Shown: positions 7,751-16,754 of the stretch, one piece after another
Layout: the number at the start of each line of letters is the position of its first letter
Position numbering within the stretch: the stretch's first letter is position 1
NCBI GenBank assembly: GCA_009911065.1
Contig: QXWR01000001.1
Location: 1 to 64,000, forward strand
DNA: 64,000 nucleotides
Direction of reading: 5' to 3'
Source: Clostridiaceae bacterium
Lineage (GTDB): Bacteria; Bacillota; Clostridia; Lachnospirales; Lachnospiraceae
Notes under the pieces: model-generated
Database searches by the model: none
Told to the model about the DNA's origin: nothing
The model's input: only the letters and a program-made list of their open reading frames with translations
Made by a program: the position numbers and the translations under genes

Positions 7751-8746
7751 ATGTTGCAGTTATTAGAAACCGGACAAGCATTATATGTACTGGCTGGAAT
7801 TTGTTTTCTGGGGGTAGTTACCAGAATGATGACCAGCAATCTTTACAAAAGACTGATTAAAGAAAGTGGGAGCATGGCCACCACAAAAAATAAGAACCTG
7901 CGGGATTTGAAACAAAAAACGGAAAATACATATCGAATGAATCAGGGATTGCCAGACAGCGGCGCTTGGCTGGACCATCAGCTGTGTGAAATGAAATTTG
8001 GCGGGCTGACTCTGGCTGGATGGAGCAATTTTTCCATGCAGCTGACCTGGCTGTGCCTGCTGGCAGGGGGAACAGGAGCATTTTTTTCTTATTGGTATCG
8101 CCTGGACACTTTTTATGTCGTGCTCTATGGCGCAGGAGCCGTGTTGATGGCAATGTTTACCATGCTGTTTGACAATGGGACAGCTGGAGGAAGGCGGGAA
8201 CTTTTGGAAGCCTCTCTCCAGGATTATCTGGAAAATATTTTATGTCCCAGACTGGCGCGGAGTATGACCGAGGACAGCGGCTGGAATGACGGAGGGGATT
8301 CCAGAGCAAAAGTCCGCAGCTTTGTTCGTCTGGCAGACAGGGGAAATCAAGGGGATAGAAGAGGGGATACTCCAAAAGTCCGGGAGTCTGAGTCCGAGGA
8401 GGCATCTGGTGCAAATGGTGGCCGGATGGTAGACAGTACCGGGTCTAACGAGGGAAACAGCCAGGGAGACCGGGGAAATCATAGGGACCGGGATGGCATT
8501 CGGACCGCTGGACCTGGTAAAAGAAACGGCAAAAACGGAAGGCGGGAAGCGGCAGCTACAGCAATGGAAAAGTCTGGAGAGGAGACAAAGACCGGGGTCC
8601 GGGATGTGGATTATCTGAAAAAGAGTCTGGAGCAGATTGCGGCAAGTAAGGAAAAAGGCAAGGAAGGAGATGAAAGCTGGCTGAAAGATTTGGGACCAGA
8701 TGAGGTTCAGTTGATTGGTGATATTTTAAAGGAGTATCTTGCGTGA
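7751..8746 (+). CDS. Membrane protein with a highly charged low-complexity tail, unknown function
   Basis: I do not recognise a named family. The ATG at 7751 is chosen over an upstream frame opening because AAAGGGGAG lies 7 bases before it and a promoter -10 lies upstream. The 331-residue product has one N-terminal membrane segment (about 7-28), a cytoplasmic linker, and a pair of membrane segments (about 95-115 and 122-143). Residues about 180-290 are dominated by G, D, R, E and N in irregular repeats. The last 45 residues turn orderly again (DYLKKSLEQIAASKEKG; LGPDEVQLIGDILKEYL). The tail may be disordered with a terminal helical docking motif. Function unknown. Confidence 0.65.
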   Translation: MLQLLETGQALYVLAGICFLGVVTRMMTSNLYKRLIKESGSMATTKNKNLRDLKQKTENTYRMNQGLPDSGAWLDHQLCEMKFGGLTLAGWSNFSMQLTWLCLLAGGTGAFFSYWYRLDTFYVVLYGAGAVLMAMFTMLFDNGTAGGRRELLEASLQDYLENILCPRLARSMTEDSGWNDGGDSRAKVRSFVRLADRGNQGDRRGDTPKVRESESEEASGANGGRMVDSTGSNEGNSQGDRGNHRDRDGIRTAGPGKRNGKNGRREAAATAMEKSGEETKTGVRDVDYLKKSLEQIAASKEKGKEGDESWLKDLGPDEVQLIGDILKEYLA

Positions 8747-8838
8747 AGATTTGATTATGATGGAACACTAGAGTATGGAAGGCAGCGGTTTATCTGGCTT
8801 TGAAGGCTGCAAAACGGGGTAAAGACGGAGAGAAGCAG

Positions 8839-8861
8839 ATGTGATTTCAGATCGCATTTTT
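8839..8861 (+). terminator. Terminator after the charged membrane protein gene
   Basis: ATGTGAT (8839-8845) pairs with ATCGCAT (8851-8857), one G-U pair, followed by a five-T run. Confidence 0.55.
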
Positions 8862-8880
8862 ATATAGAGCGTGTAATTTA

Positions 8881-8910
8881 AGGCGTTTCCCAATCGTGAA
8901 ACGCCTTTTT
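8881..8910. terminator. Terminator between convergent genes
   Basis: AGGCGTTTC (8881-8889) pairs with GAAACGCCT (8898-8906) followed by T-run on plus. On minus it is followed by TAAATTA, so it works best for plus-strand readthrough and sits at the end of the 8915 gene. Confidence 0.75.
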
Positions 8911-8914
8911 AAAT

Positions 8915-9181
8915 TTATTCTTCTATAATCTGAAGTTCAAGAAAGTCAAAGGGAATGGACTCCATAAAAGAATCCTGAGTAAAACGGGTCTTGGACACCC
9001 TTTGAAATTCAGAAATATTCTGATCAAGCCAGATGGGCTTGCTTAAATCAAATTCATAGCAGATGTCCTCTAACGACTGAAAGACCATGGCAGTCCGGGA
9101 CATGCTGTAATCCGTGATGCAGACGATTGTATCTTGAATCATACGATTGTCTTTCCATATTTTTCCCCACATGCGAAACAT
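8915..9181 (-). CDS. Conserved hypothetical protein, 88 residues
   Basis: MFRMWGKIWKDNRMIQDTIV start, then DICYEFDLSKPIWLD and KTRFTQDSFMESIPFDFLEL. I recall this as a strongly conserved short protein across Lachnospiraceae with no assigned function. It is cytosolic, without cysteine clusters or membrane segments; the pattern of one beta strand, helix and an aromatic-rich C-terminus suggests a compact alpha/beta domain. AGGAGGA lies 7 bases before the ATG. It is monocistronic, ended by the convergent terminator. Confidence 0.75.
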   Translation of the reverse strand: MFRMWGKIWKDNRMIQDTIVCITDYSMSRTAMVFQSLEDICYEFDLSKPIWLDQNISEFQRVSKTRFTQDSFMESIPFDFLELQIIEE

Positions 9182-9433
9182 GGCAATTCCTCCTAATTTA
9201 TTTCCGCGGGCAATGAGCTAAGTGCCGTGCCTGTTCATCTTATCACGAAACAAAAGCTCCGTCAACGGATGCCCCGTAAACTGTGACAATGAATTTTTCA
9301 CGCTAAATCCATTGGAATCTTTTTACGGAAGCCCTTGCCCACAGGCATATTCTGTTGTAAACTATAAACATATTTTTATTCGACCGATCTAAAAAGGTCA
9401 GGAATCAGCACCTTGCAAAGGAGGACCATGTTT

Positions 9434-10525
9434 ATGGCACAGACGATGGAGGAATGTCTGGTATTTTTAAAAGAGGCAAAGGATGCATTGGAAGAGCTGC
9501 AAAGGCTGGATGGTCAGGAGCAGAAGCTTGCTCAGGAGGAAAAGCAGCTGGAGAAAAATCTGGAGGCAGAGCGCAGACAGATGGCAGACGCCGTGTTACA
9601 GACCGTGAAAAAACGGCGGGAGGAGGTAAGCGCTGCCTACGAGAAAGAAATCCGCAAAGTCAAAGAACAGTTGAAAAAGATGCGAAGCAAGCGGGAAAAA
9701 GCTAAGGGAAAAGGAGTCAGGGGACGAATTGAGGATGAGACAGCCATATTTTGGGAGCAGATTCGGGATTTAAAGCTGCAGAGAAAGAACCAGATTAAAC
9801 GGGAACATCTGCCGGGAATGTTTCATAGTTCTTTGTATTACAGCCTTTACTTTCCCCACTTTTTAAAAGAGTATCTGATGCTTTTTCTGTGGATTCTTGT
9901 GATCTTTCTGGCTGTGCCATGGGGCCTGTATTGGCTGCTGCCAGAGCAAAAACCCCTTTATCTGGCAGGAATTTATATCATTGATGTTTTGTTGGCAGGA
10001 GGCGGGTACATCTTGATCGGCAACCGGACAAAGATGCCGTACATGGAAGCTTTGCGGGAATGCAGAAAGATTCAGGATCAGATTTTGGAAAATAAGAAAA
10101 AAATCCGAAAAACCGCTGCCAGTGTCCGAAAAGACAAAAATGAAGCATTGTACAATTTGGGAAAATATGATGATGAGATAGCCCGACTGCAGCAGGAACT
10201 GGATGATGTGGCGGAAAAGCAAAAAGATGCGCTTAACACTTTTGAGACGGTCACAAAGAATATTCTCAAAGACGAGATTGAGAATAACTATAAGGCCAAG
10301 CTGGAACAGATGCAGAAGAATTATGAGCAGACAGCAGAGAGTCTGCGGAAAGTAAAGGAGAAGGTAAAGGAAAAACGTTTGTATGTGACGAATCACTATG
10401 GAACTTATTTGGGAAAAGAATTTATGAGTCCACAGAAAGCTGCTGAACTGTATAAGATTGTTGAGTCTGGTAAGGCCTCCAGTGTCAGTGAGTCTATCAA
10501 TGTGTATCAGAACCAGAAAAAGTGA
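9434..10525 (+). CDS. Membrane-anchored coiled-coil protein, unknown function
   Basis: The 363-residue product starts at 9434, where AAAGGAGG is 9 bases upstream; the ATG at 9428 would leave only 3. Residues about 1-115 are a coiled coil rich in Lys/Glu. Two membrane segments follow (about 145-170 and 175-195), separated by a short loop. Residues about 215-325 are a second long coiled coil. The last part (NHYGTYLGKEFMSPQKAAELYKIVESGKASSVSESINVYQ) is a short ordered tail. Both coils should face the cytoplasm. This layout suits a scaffold or membrane-linked DNA/cell-division factor, but no family is recognised. It is not obviously operonic with its neighbours. Confidence 0.7.
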   Translation: MAQTMEECLVFLKEAKDALEELQRLDGQEQKLAQEEKQLEKNLEAERRQMADAVLQTVKKRREEVSAAYEKEIRKVKEQLKKMRSKREKAKGKGVRGRIEDETAIFWEQIRDLKLQRKNQIKREHLPGMFHSSLYYSLYFPHFLKEYLMLFLWILVIFLAVPWGLYWLLPEQKPLYLAGIYIIDVLLAGGGYILIGNRTKMPYMEALRECRKIQDQILENKKKIRKTAASVRKDKNEALYNLGKYDDEIARLQQELDDVAEKQKDALNTFETVTKNILKDEIENNYKAKLEQMQKNYEQTAESLRKVKEKVKEKRLYVTNHYGTYLGKEFMSPQKAAELYKIVESGKASSVSESINVYQNQKK

Positions 10526-10602
10526 AATAGACAGAATCAAAGTATAAATTTCCCTGCAGGTGCTTATAATAGGAATAACAAAACGAGTACAGGCGGGGAT
10601 GT

Positions 10603-11202
10603 ATGAAGACAAGTTTGTGCAGAAAATGGAAAATAGGCAGAAAAATCTATTATTTTGATTCTGGTAAAGAATATGAGACGGAAATATTTGCCCGAACTCT
10701 CCATGAAATGATTGGGGAAATCATGGAGGAAGAGGGAAAAAGGGGGGTTCTGGCACTGTGCATTGGAACGGACCGTTCCACAGGCGACAGTTTGGGTCCG
10801 CTGATTGGGTACAAGCTGAAAGAACATGAGGTGCGTCAGATTCAGATTGTGGGAACGTTGGAGCGGCCGATTCATGCCATGAACCTGGAACAGTCTATGG
10901 CGATGATTCGAATCCGGTATCCCAAGCATGTGATTGTGGCAGTAGATGCGTCTGTGGGAAGCCAGGACCATGTAGGATGCATTACTTTAGGAAAGGGAGC
11001 TTTGCGGCCTGGTCTTGGAGTGTGCAAGGATTTACAGGCAGTGGGAGATATTTTTATTACTGGAATTGTAGGGGGATATGGAAACTATGATCCGCTGATG
11101 CTGCAGAGTGTCCGGTTGTCCATGGTGATGAAAATGGCGGATTATATCTGTGAAAGTGTATTTCTTGTCGAACAGTTTTTAGAAAACCGGGCATTGGTTT
11201 GA
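10603..11202 (+). CDS. yyaC: Spore protease YyaC family protein
   Basis: A 199-residue protein related to the GPR spore protease fold. The signature LCIGTDRSTGDSLGPLIGYKL (positions about 52-72) and VIVAVDASVG are clear, followed by the glycine-rich TGIVGGYGNYD. YyaC is widespread in endospore formers and linked to sporulation; its substrate is not established. Its presence supports a sporulating host. The start is an ATG preceded by GGCGGGG. A TATAAT-like string sits at 10565, but no convincing -35. Confidence 0.9.
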   Translation: MKTSLCRKWKIGRKIYYFDSGKEYETEIFARTLHEMIGEIMEEEGKRGVLALCIGTDRSTGDSLGPLIGYKLKEHEVRQIQIVGTLERPIHAMNLEQSMAMIRIRYPKHVIVAVDASVGSQDHVGCITLGKGALRPGLGVCKDLQAVGDIFITGIVGGYGNYDPLMLQSVRLSMVMKMADYICESVFLVEQFLENRALV

Positions 11203-11226
11203 CAAAATCAGCACTCTGCTTATGTT
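11199..11226 (+). promoter_or_regulatory. Promoter for the LysM protein gene
   Basis: Perfect TTGACA (11199-11204), 16 bp, TATGTT (11221-11226). The -35 overlaps the yyaC stop codon. Confidence 0.55.
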
Positions 11227-11287
11227 ATGATGGGCGTGTATAGGAAAAGAAATATTTGCAATGAAATCATAACAGCGGGGTGAAATT

Positions 11288-12649
11288 ATGGGAGAGTTTT
11301 ATAATCCATACCCAAAGCTGCCGAAAAATATCCGGCAGATTGGGGAGAGGGATTTGAATGTAAAGTTATATGTGGAGGATTATGTCAATACATATCTGAA
11401 ACGTCTGTATCCGACCGGTGGACAAGATCTGCGGGTCGGCCTTTTGGTAGGTGAGATTCGAACTCAGGAAGGTATGCCTTACCTTTTTGTGGACGGAGCT
11501 TTGGAAATGGAGGATGTGGTTCGGGATGGCAGCAAGGTGGATTTTACAGAGGAGGCGTGGGATCGGGCTTACCATGCCATTGAGGAGATGTTTCCAAAGC
11601 GAACGGTCCTTGGATGGTTTTTGTGCAGTGTTCCGGACCGGGTGCTAAGCCCTTTAAATTATTGGAAACAGCATGGAAAATATTTTCCGGAAAAAAATCA
11701 GCTGATGTATTTAAGCTGCGGTCTGGATGGAGAGGAATCGGTTTATGTGGCGTCGGAGGACGGTTTTTATAAACTGCGGGGATATTGTATTTATTATGAA
11801 AGAAACCAGATGATGCAGGATTACATGGTGTCCAGAAGAGATGTGCGCCGGGTAGAATCAGGAACAAAAGAGACCATTATCCGGGACTTTCGTCAGAAGA
11901 TGGAGGATAATAAAGAGGATGCAAGACGGCGGCGCTCCACGCTTGGGAGTCTTCAGACGGCCTGCGGCGTTCTTTCTGTGCTGGTATTGGCCTGCGGCGT
12001 TGCCATGTTTAATAATTATCACCGGATTAAGGAGATGGAATCGGTTATTGCTTCTGCTCTGCCAGAAGATATGGAGAAAAAATGGTCTGGTTTTTTAGGA
12101 AAAGAGGAAGAGACAAAGGAACAGGGAGAGCTATTGTTTGAGGAGGTGGCAGGAGAAGTATATCCCACCAAACCAAATTCTGTAATTGAGCCGGAGAGTA
12201 TGCCGTCGGGAGGAAATACCGTCATGGCAGGCAGTTTGGGAGAGGAGGGGAATTTGATTATAGATTCTGGAATGCAGGTTCCGGAAAGTCAGGATGCTTT
12301 GATGGCCGGAGCAGAAGGTTCTGGTTTGGAGAGTGGACAAGCCCAAGAAATCTATGAGGATGGAGTGCAGTCCCAGGAGACTTATGAGGCCCAGGAAACA
12401 ACAGGGGAAAATCCGGCAGAAGAATCTGCCAAAACCAGCCAAGGGGAGGAAACGTCGGCAGCACAGCCGGTTCAGGTTCCGTCAGACGCTATTGTTCATG
12501 TTGTGAAGGACGGAGAGACGCTTTATGGAATCTGCATTGAATATTATCACAGTGTCAACAATCTTCCCCAAATTTGCCAGTGGAATCAGCTGGGGGATGA
12601 GAACCGTCTTTCGGTTGGACAGGAATTGTATTTGCCGCCAATGGAATGA
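11288..12649 (+). CDS. Membrane protein with N-terminal MPN/JAB-like domain and C-terminal LysM domain
   Basis: 453 residues. Residues about 22-185 follow the order of a JAB/MPN metalloprotease fold: LRVGLLVGEIRTQEGMPYLFVDG, then DFTEEAWDRAYHAIEEMFP, then VLGWFLCSVPDRVLSPLN, then LMYLSCGLDGEESVYVA. The GWF block lines up with GWYHSHP...LSxxD of active enzymes, but both zinc histidines are replaced (L112, S114) and the final Asp is Asn (N124). A membrane segment (about 219-241) follows, then a Glu/Ser/Pro-rich linker of about 160 residues and a LysM domain (about 405-452, HVVKDGETLYGICIEYYH) for peptidoglycan binding. So a cytosolic pseudo-protease domain appears tethered to wall. The MPN assignment is by pattern and order; the LysM call is secure. 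Confidence 0.8.
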   Translation: MGEFYNPYPKLPKNIRQIGERDLNVKLYVEDYVNTYLKRLYPTGGQDLRVGLLVGEIRTQEGMPYLFVDGALEMEDVVRDGSKVDFTEEAWDRAYHAIEEMFPKRTVLGWFLCSVPDRVLSPLNYWKQHGKYFPEKNQLMYLSCGLDGEESVYVASEDGFYKLRGYCIYYERNQMMQDYMVSRRDVRRVESGTKETIIRDFRQKMEDNKEDARRRRSTLGSLQTACGVLSVLVLACGVAMFNNYHRIKEMESVIASALPEDMEKKWSGFLGKEEETKEQGELLFEEVAGEVYPTKPNSVIEPESMPSGGNTVMAGSLGEEGNLIIDSGMQVPESQDALMAGAEGSGLESGQAQEIYEDGVQSQETYEAQETTGENPAEESAKTSQGEETSAAQPVQVPSDAIVHVVKDGETLYGICIEYYHSVNNLPQICQWNQLGDENRLSVGQELYLPPME

Positions 12650-12664
12650 TTCAATGAAAAGCCT

Positions 12665-12693
12665 TTGACCCTGCAAAAAAAATGATGTATACT
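12665..12693 (+). promoter_or_regulatory. Promoter for the DUF5711 gene
   Basis: TTGACC (12665-12670), 17 bp, TATACT (12688-12693). Leader to the chosen start is about 85 bases. Confidence 0.75.
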
Positions 12694-12786
12694 AGTATAA
12701 CCAGTTTTAAGTATCCTTGCCGAAACAGAAAGATATTTAAAACGGGTTATACTAGAGTTCAAGATTCACAGGCAGGAGATAAGGCC

Positions 12787-14052
12787 ATGGGTGATATGAG
12801 CTTAATGAGCAGGGAAAGCAAAAAACAGCAGCTTCGCCGTCAGATGATCACGCCGGGTAAAGATTTTCCGTCTGGCAGAAGCCGGAAGGAAGAGGAAGAA
12901 TTATATGCAGCCCGACAGAAAAAGCGGCGAAAAAACCTGATAAAGGCCATAGGGATATTGGCGCTGGTATTTATTGTTGCCGGCGGCTGGTTTTATTATC
13001 AGCAGATTTACCGTTATACGGACTATGAGACCATAAGGCAGACTGCTTTGAGCCAGGGAAGTCTGGTTGGCTATAAAACGTTTGGAAAGAACGTGTTGAA
13101 ATATACCAGAGACGGAGCTTCCTATGTGGATAACCGGGGGGAGGCTGTGTGGAACGACAGTTATGAAATGAAACTTCCGATTGTGTCGGTAAATGGGGAT
13201 TATGCGGCGATTGCTGACCAGCAGGGCAATAAAATCTATATTTATAATACCAGTGGGAAGGTGGGAGAAGCCACAACCATTCTGCCAATAACAAAAGTGG
13301 CGGTTTCTGGTCTTGGGTTTGTGGCAGTAGTGGCAGAGGGACCGGTTTCCAGCTATTTGTACTGTTTTACCAAGGACGGCAGTTCCCACGGGACAGAGAT
13401 AAAATCCAATATGTCTGGAAACGGATATATGTTGGATGTATCGGTATCAAAAGACAGCACTCAGATGATGGCTTCTTATGTTTATCTAAAAGGCGGACAA
13501 GCCAAAAGCCGGGTTGTATTTTATAATTTTTCCGAGGTGGGAAAAACGAAATCCACCCGTCTGGTTGCTGGTTTTGACGAGTCTTTTGAAAATGCGGTGG
13601 TGCCTCGTGTGGCATATTTAAAAGAACCTTATTCCTGTGCTTTCAGCAGCACAGGTCTGGTGTTTTTTTCCTCCAAAAATCTTTTAAAGCCGGAAATGGT
13701 GAAACAGGTTTTGCTGGAAGAGGAAATTCAGGGAATTTTTTATTCCGATGAATATGTTGGTGTGGTTGTATGGAATAATACAGATCAGGGAGAAAAGCGT
13801 CTGGAAGTCTACCGGGCAGACGGAAAACATGTGTTAAGTAAGGAATTTACTTACGATTATACCCATGCGGATATTGACGGGGACCTAATCTTTCTGTATA
13901 ATGATAACTCGTGTAGGATTTATAATATGGCTGGGGTAGAAAAGCTGGATGCAGTTTTTGATTTTGCTGTTACAAAGATTCGGAAAGGATCTTCGCCCAG
14001 TACACTCTTGGTAACAGGACCTCAGGAAATGCGGGAGATTAAGTTAAAGTAA
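12787..14052 (+). CDS. DUF5711 family protein, membrane-anchored beta-propeller-like
   Basis: The 421-residue start at 12787 has AGGAG 8 bases upstream and lies downstream of the promoter at 12665-12693, which excludes the longer frame. A basic cytoplasmic head (about 1-48) leads to one membrane segment (about 50-70), then an external domain made of repeated four-strand units such as GDYAAIADQQGNKIYIYNTSG, VSVSKDSTQMMASYVYL and DGDLIFLYNDNSCRIYNMAG. This resembles a beta-propeller with WD/PQQ-like blades, as described for DUF5711. Function is unknown; partner binding at the cell surface is inferred. The transketolase gene follows closely. Confidence 0.8.
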   Translation: MGDMSLMSRESKKQQLRRQMITPGKDFPSGRSRKEEEELYAARQKKRRKNLIKAIGILALVFIVAGGWFYYQQIYRYTDYETIRQTALSQGSLVGYKTFGKNVLKYTRDGASYVDNRGEAVWNDSYEMKLPIVSVNGDYAAIADQQGNKIYIYNTSGKVGEATTILPITKVAVSGLGFVAVVAEGPVSSYLYCFTKDGSSHGTEIKSNMSGNGYMLDVSVSKDSTQMMASYVYLKGGQAKSRVVFYNFSEVGKTKSTRLVAGFDESFENAVVPRVAYLKEPYSCAFSSTGLVFFSSKNLLKPEMVKQVLLEEEIQGIFYSDEYVGVVVWNNTDQGEKRLEVYRADGKHVLSKEFTYDYTHADIDGDLIFLYNDNSCRIYNMAGVEKLDAVFDFAVTKIRKGSSPSTLLVTGPQEMREIKLK

Positions 14053-14091
14053 CAGGAACCTGACATACATACACAACATAGGAGGATACCA

Positions 14092-16083
14092 ATGAGTCAA
14101 TTAGATACATTATCAGTAAATGGGATTCGTATATTATCTGCAGATGCAATAGAGAAAGCTCATTCCGGCCATCCAGGGCTGCCTTTAGGGTGTGCTCCCA
14201 TGGCTTATGAGCTGTGGGTAAATCACTTAAATCATAATCCGGCTGACCCGAACTGGGCTAACCGGGATCGGTTTATATTGTCCGGCGGACATGGTTCTAT
14301 GCTTCTTTATTCCCTGCTTCATCTGTTTGGATATGACGGATTGTCAAAAGAGGATTTGATGGAGTTTAGACAGCTGGGTTCTAAGACGCCTGGACACCCG
14401 GAATATGGACATACGGCAGGAGTGGAGGCTACCACTGGACCTTTGGGAGCAGGTATGGGGATGGCTGTGGGAATGGCGATAGCAGAGACCCATCTGGCTT
14501 CTGTATTTAACCGGGATAATTACCCGGTTGTAGATCATTATACCTATGCCCTGGGTGGAGACGGATGCATGATGGAAGGAATTTCTTCCGAGGCATTTTC
14601 CCTTGCAGGCACACTGGGACTGGGAAAGCTGATTATATTGTACGATTCCAATCGAATCTCCATTGAGGGAGATACGGATATTACTTTTTCGGAAGATGTG
14701 GCGAAACGGATGGAAGCTTTCGGGTTCCAGACTCTTTATGTGGAGGATGGCAATGATTTGGAAGCCATAGGCAGGGCCATTGAGGAGGCAAAAGCCGATC
14801 TTTCCCGCCCGTCCTTTATTACCATTCGCACGGAGATCGGCTATGGATGTCCGGCAAAGCAGGGGAAGGCAAGCGCCCATGGCGAACCTTTGGGTGCTGA
14901 GAATGTAGCTGCTTTGCGGGAAAAACTGGGCTGGGAGTATTCGGAAGCATTTTATGTGCCGGAAGAGGTTTATGAGCATTTTCACAAGATTTCTCTGGAG
15001 AAGGCAGAAAGCGAGGCAGCCTGGAAGGTGATGTTTGCTGCTTACTGTGAAGAGTATCCGGAACTGGAAAAGTTGTGGAATCTTTACTACGAAGAGGGAA
15101 ATCATGAGGCAGCCAAAGCTCTTCTCCAGGATGAGGCGCTTTGGGAGGAGATGAAAAAGCCAGATGCCACCAGAAATGCTTCGGGGAAAATTTTAAACCG
15201 TCTTCAGAAGCTTCTCCCCAATCTTATGGGAGGCTCTGCAGATCTGGGTCCCTCCAACAAGACGATTATGAATCAGGCGGGAGACTATACCTTGGGGACT
15301 CCCGGCGGCCGCAATCTTCATTTTGGAGTGAGAGAGATGGCCATGACTGCCATTGGCAATGGATTGATGCTTCACGGCGGAATGCGTGGGTATGTGGCAA
15401 CGTTTTTTGTGTTCAGTGACTACACAAAACCCATGGCCCGTCTGTCTGCACTGATGAAAGTTCCCCTTACTTTTGTGTTTACCCATGACAGCATTGGGGT
15501 GGGAGAGGACGGACCAACCCATGAGCCGGTAGAGCAGATGGCCATGTTCCGGTCCATTCCTAATTTTCATGTATTCCGTCCCTGTGACGGGGTGGAGACC
15601 GCAGCCGCATGGTATAGTGCAGTTGCCTCAGACCATACTCCCACGGCTTTGGTGTTAAGCCGTCAGAACCTGCCGTCCGTGACTGGTACCAGCAGAGAAG
15701 CTCTCAAGGGTGCTTATGTGTTGGAAGACTGTGAGGGACTTCCGGAATTGATTTTGATTGCTTCCGGTTCCGAAGTGGCCCTGGCAGCAGAGGCAAAGGC
15801 AGTTCTGGACAAAGAAGGCAAAAAAGTAAGGCTGGTTTCCATGCCTTCCATGGGAGTATTTGAAGAGCAGACCGAAGCGTATAAGGAATCTGTACTTCCA
15901 AAGGCAGTGCGGAAGCGGTTGGCAGTGGAAGCGTTGAGCGGTTTTGGATGGCACCGCTATGTAGGTCTGGACGGAGCATTGATTACGATGGACGGATTTG
16001 GTTCCAGCGCTCCGGCGGCAAAGCTGTTTGAACATTTCGGATTTACAGTGGATCATATACTGGAAGTGGCCAGAAGTTTATAA
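14092..16083 (+). CDS. tkt: Transketolase
   Basis: A 663-residue thiamine-diphosphate enzyme moving two-carbon ketol units between sugar phosphates in the pentose phosphate pathway. Visible are the N-terminal substrate histidine ([12 protein letters not shown]), the TPP/Mg motif [14 protein letters not shown] extending to [18 protein letters not shown], and in the pyrimidine domain [14 protein letters not shown] with the catalytic Glu, plus [19 protein letters not shown]-terminal domain complete; length matches the family. AGGAGG is 8 bases upstream. It is ended by a strong terminator. Confidence 0.97.
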   Translation: MSQLDTLSVNGIRILSADAIEKAHSGHPGLPLGCAPMAYELWVNHLNHNPADPNWANRDRFILSGGHGSMLLYSLLHLFGYDGLSKEDLMEFRQLGSKTPGHPEYGHTAGVEATTGPLGAGMGMAVGMAIAETHLASVFNRDNYPVVDHYTYALGGDGCMMEGISSEAFSLAGTLGLGKLIILYDSNRISIEGDTDITFSEDVAKRMEAFGFQTLYVEDGNDLEAIGRAIEEAKADLSRPSFITIRTEIGYGCPAKQGKASAHGEPLGAENVAALREKLGWEYSEAFYVPEEVYEHFHKISLEKAESEAAWKVMFAAYCEEYPELEKLWNLYYEEGNHEAAKALLQDEALWEEMKKPDATRNASGKILNRLQKLLPNLMGGSADLGPSNKTIMNQAGDYTLGTPGGRNLHFGVREMAMTAIGNGLMLHGGMRGYVATFFVFSDYTKPMARLSALMKVPLTFVFTHDSIGVGEDGPTHEPVEQMAMFRSIPNFHVFRPCDGVETAAAWYSAVASDHTPTALVLSRQNLPSVTGTSREALKGAYVLEDCEGLPELILIASGSEVALAAEAKAVLDKEGKKVRLVSMPSMGVFEEQTEAYKESVLPKAVRKRLAVEALSGFGWHRYVGLDGALITMDGFGSSAPAAKLFEHFGFTVDHILEVARSL

Positions 16084-16106
16084 AAGCGTCAATTTAAACT
16101 CATCGA

Positions 16107-16137
16107 AACTCATCGGAAGAAATTCCGGTGGGTTTTT
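16107..16137 (+). terminator. Terminator of tkt
   Basis: AACTCATCGGAA (16107-16118) pairs with TTCCGGTGGGTT (16123-16134) with a GAAA loop and T-run. 12 bp including two G-U pairs. Confidence 0.85.
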
Positions 16138-16322
16138 AGTTTCGACAAATTTTATTCTTTCAGGTATTCCATTATTTTCCTAAATCCCTTAAAATAGTCT
16201 TACATTAGAGAAAAGCGGGCAGCACTCCCTATTTGGAGAAAGCGCACCTTCGGGACGGACTTAGGGCAGCTTAAATCTGTGCCTCAGGTGTGTAAAACAC
16301 CAAAGAAAGGGGGATGTGGTCT

Positions 16323-16517
16323 ATGTTCTTCTTACAGTTTTTAAGCTGTGTTGTGAGTATCTTTGCAGGCATTGTGAATGGACTTAATGGTTCAGTAGCA
16401 TTAGCTGAAAAGTATAAATCTTACATAGAACGGCGTAAGGGAAAGACAGAAAAAGACCCATCAGTTAGCTTGCTGGCATCGGATGGGCCTAAAGACGATT
16501 GCATAAGTAATCGTTAA
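16323..16517 (+). CDS. Small single-span membrane peptide, unknown (toxin-like layout)
   Basis: 64 residues from the ATG at 16323, preceded by AAAGGGGG about 9 bases upstream. Residues 1-22 (MFFLQFLSCVVSIFAGIVNG) form one membrane helix, followed by a basic stretch (KYKSYIERRKGKTEK) and a polar tail. The gene is isolated, with a structured leader of about 110 bases and its own terminator. Short hydrophobic peptide, basic tail and long structured leader are features of type I toxins, but no antisense RNA can be shown here. It could equally be a small membrane regulator. I do not recognise a named family. Confidence 0.5.
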   Translation: MFFLQFLSCVVSIFAGIVNGLNGSVALAEKYKSYIERRKGKTEKDPSVSLLASDGPKDDCISNR

Positions 16518-16526
16518 GTAAGTATG

Positions 16527-16553
16527 GGCGGCAGCTACATTGCCGTCTTTTTT
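16527..16553 (+). terminator. Terminator after the small membrane peptide
   Basis: GGCGGCA (16527-16533) pairs with TGCCGTC (16541-16547), followed by six Ts. Confidence 0.75.
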
Positions 16554-16657
16554 ATTATAATTCAATAGTAGCTTTTTGTCAGAGTGAAGTCAATAGAAAG
16601 TTCACTCTTCCTTAGTGGTTCATCTGTTCTGTAATTAGCGTGTCAGTGCCGAATATT

Positions 16658-16687
16658 TTGCATCTTTTGCTTGCATTCAAATATACT
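16658..16687 (+). promoter_or_regulatory. Promoter of the glucokinase gene
   Basis: TTGCAT (16658-16663), 18 bp, TATACT (16682-16687), about 67 bases before the start codon. Confidence 0.5.
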
Positions 16688-16754
16688 TTCTTTTATACTA
16701 CAGCTAACTGTATATCATATTCACAAATTAAAAAGGAAGTGGAGGAGCGTATCT

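Noticed and set aside
14344-15105. 253-residue minus-strand ORF opposite transketolase
   Set aside because: Mirror of a well-identified gene; no ribosome-binding site and no family resemblance.
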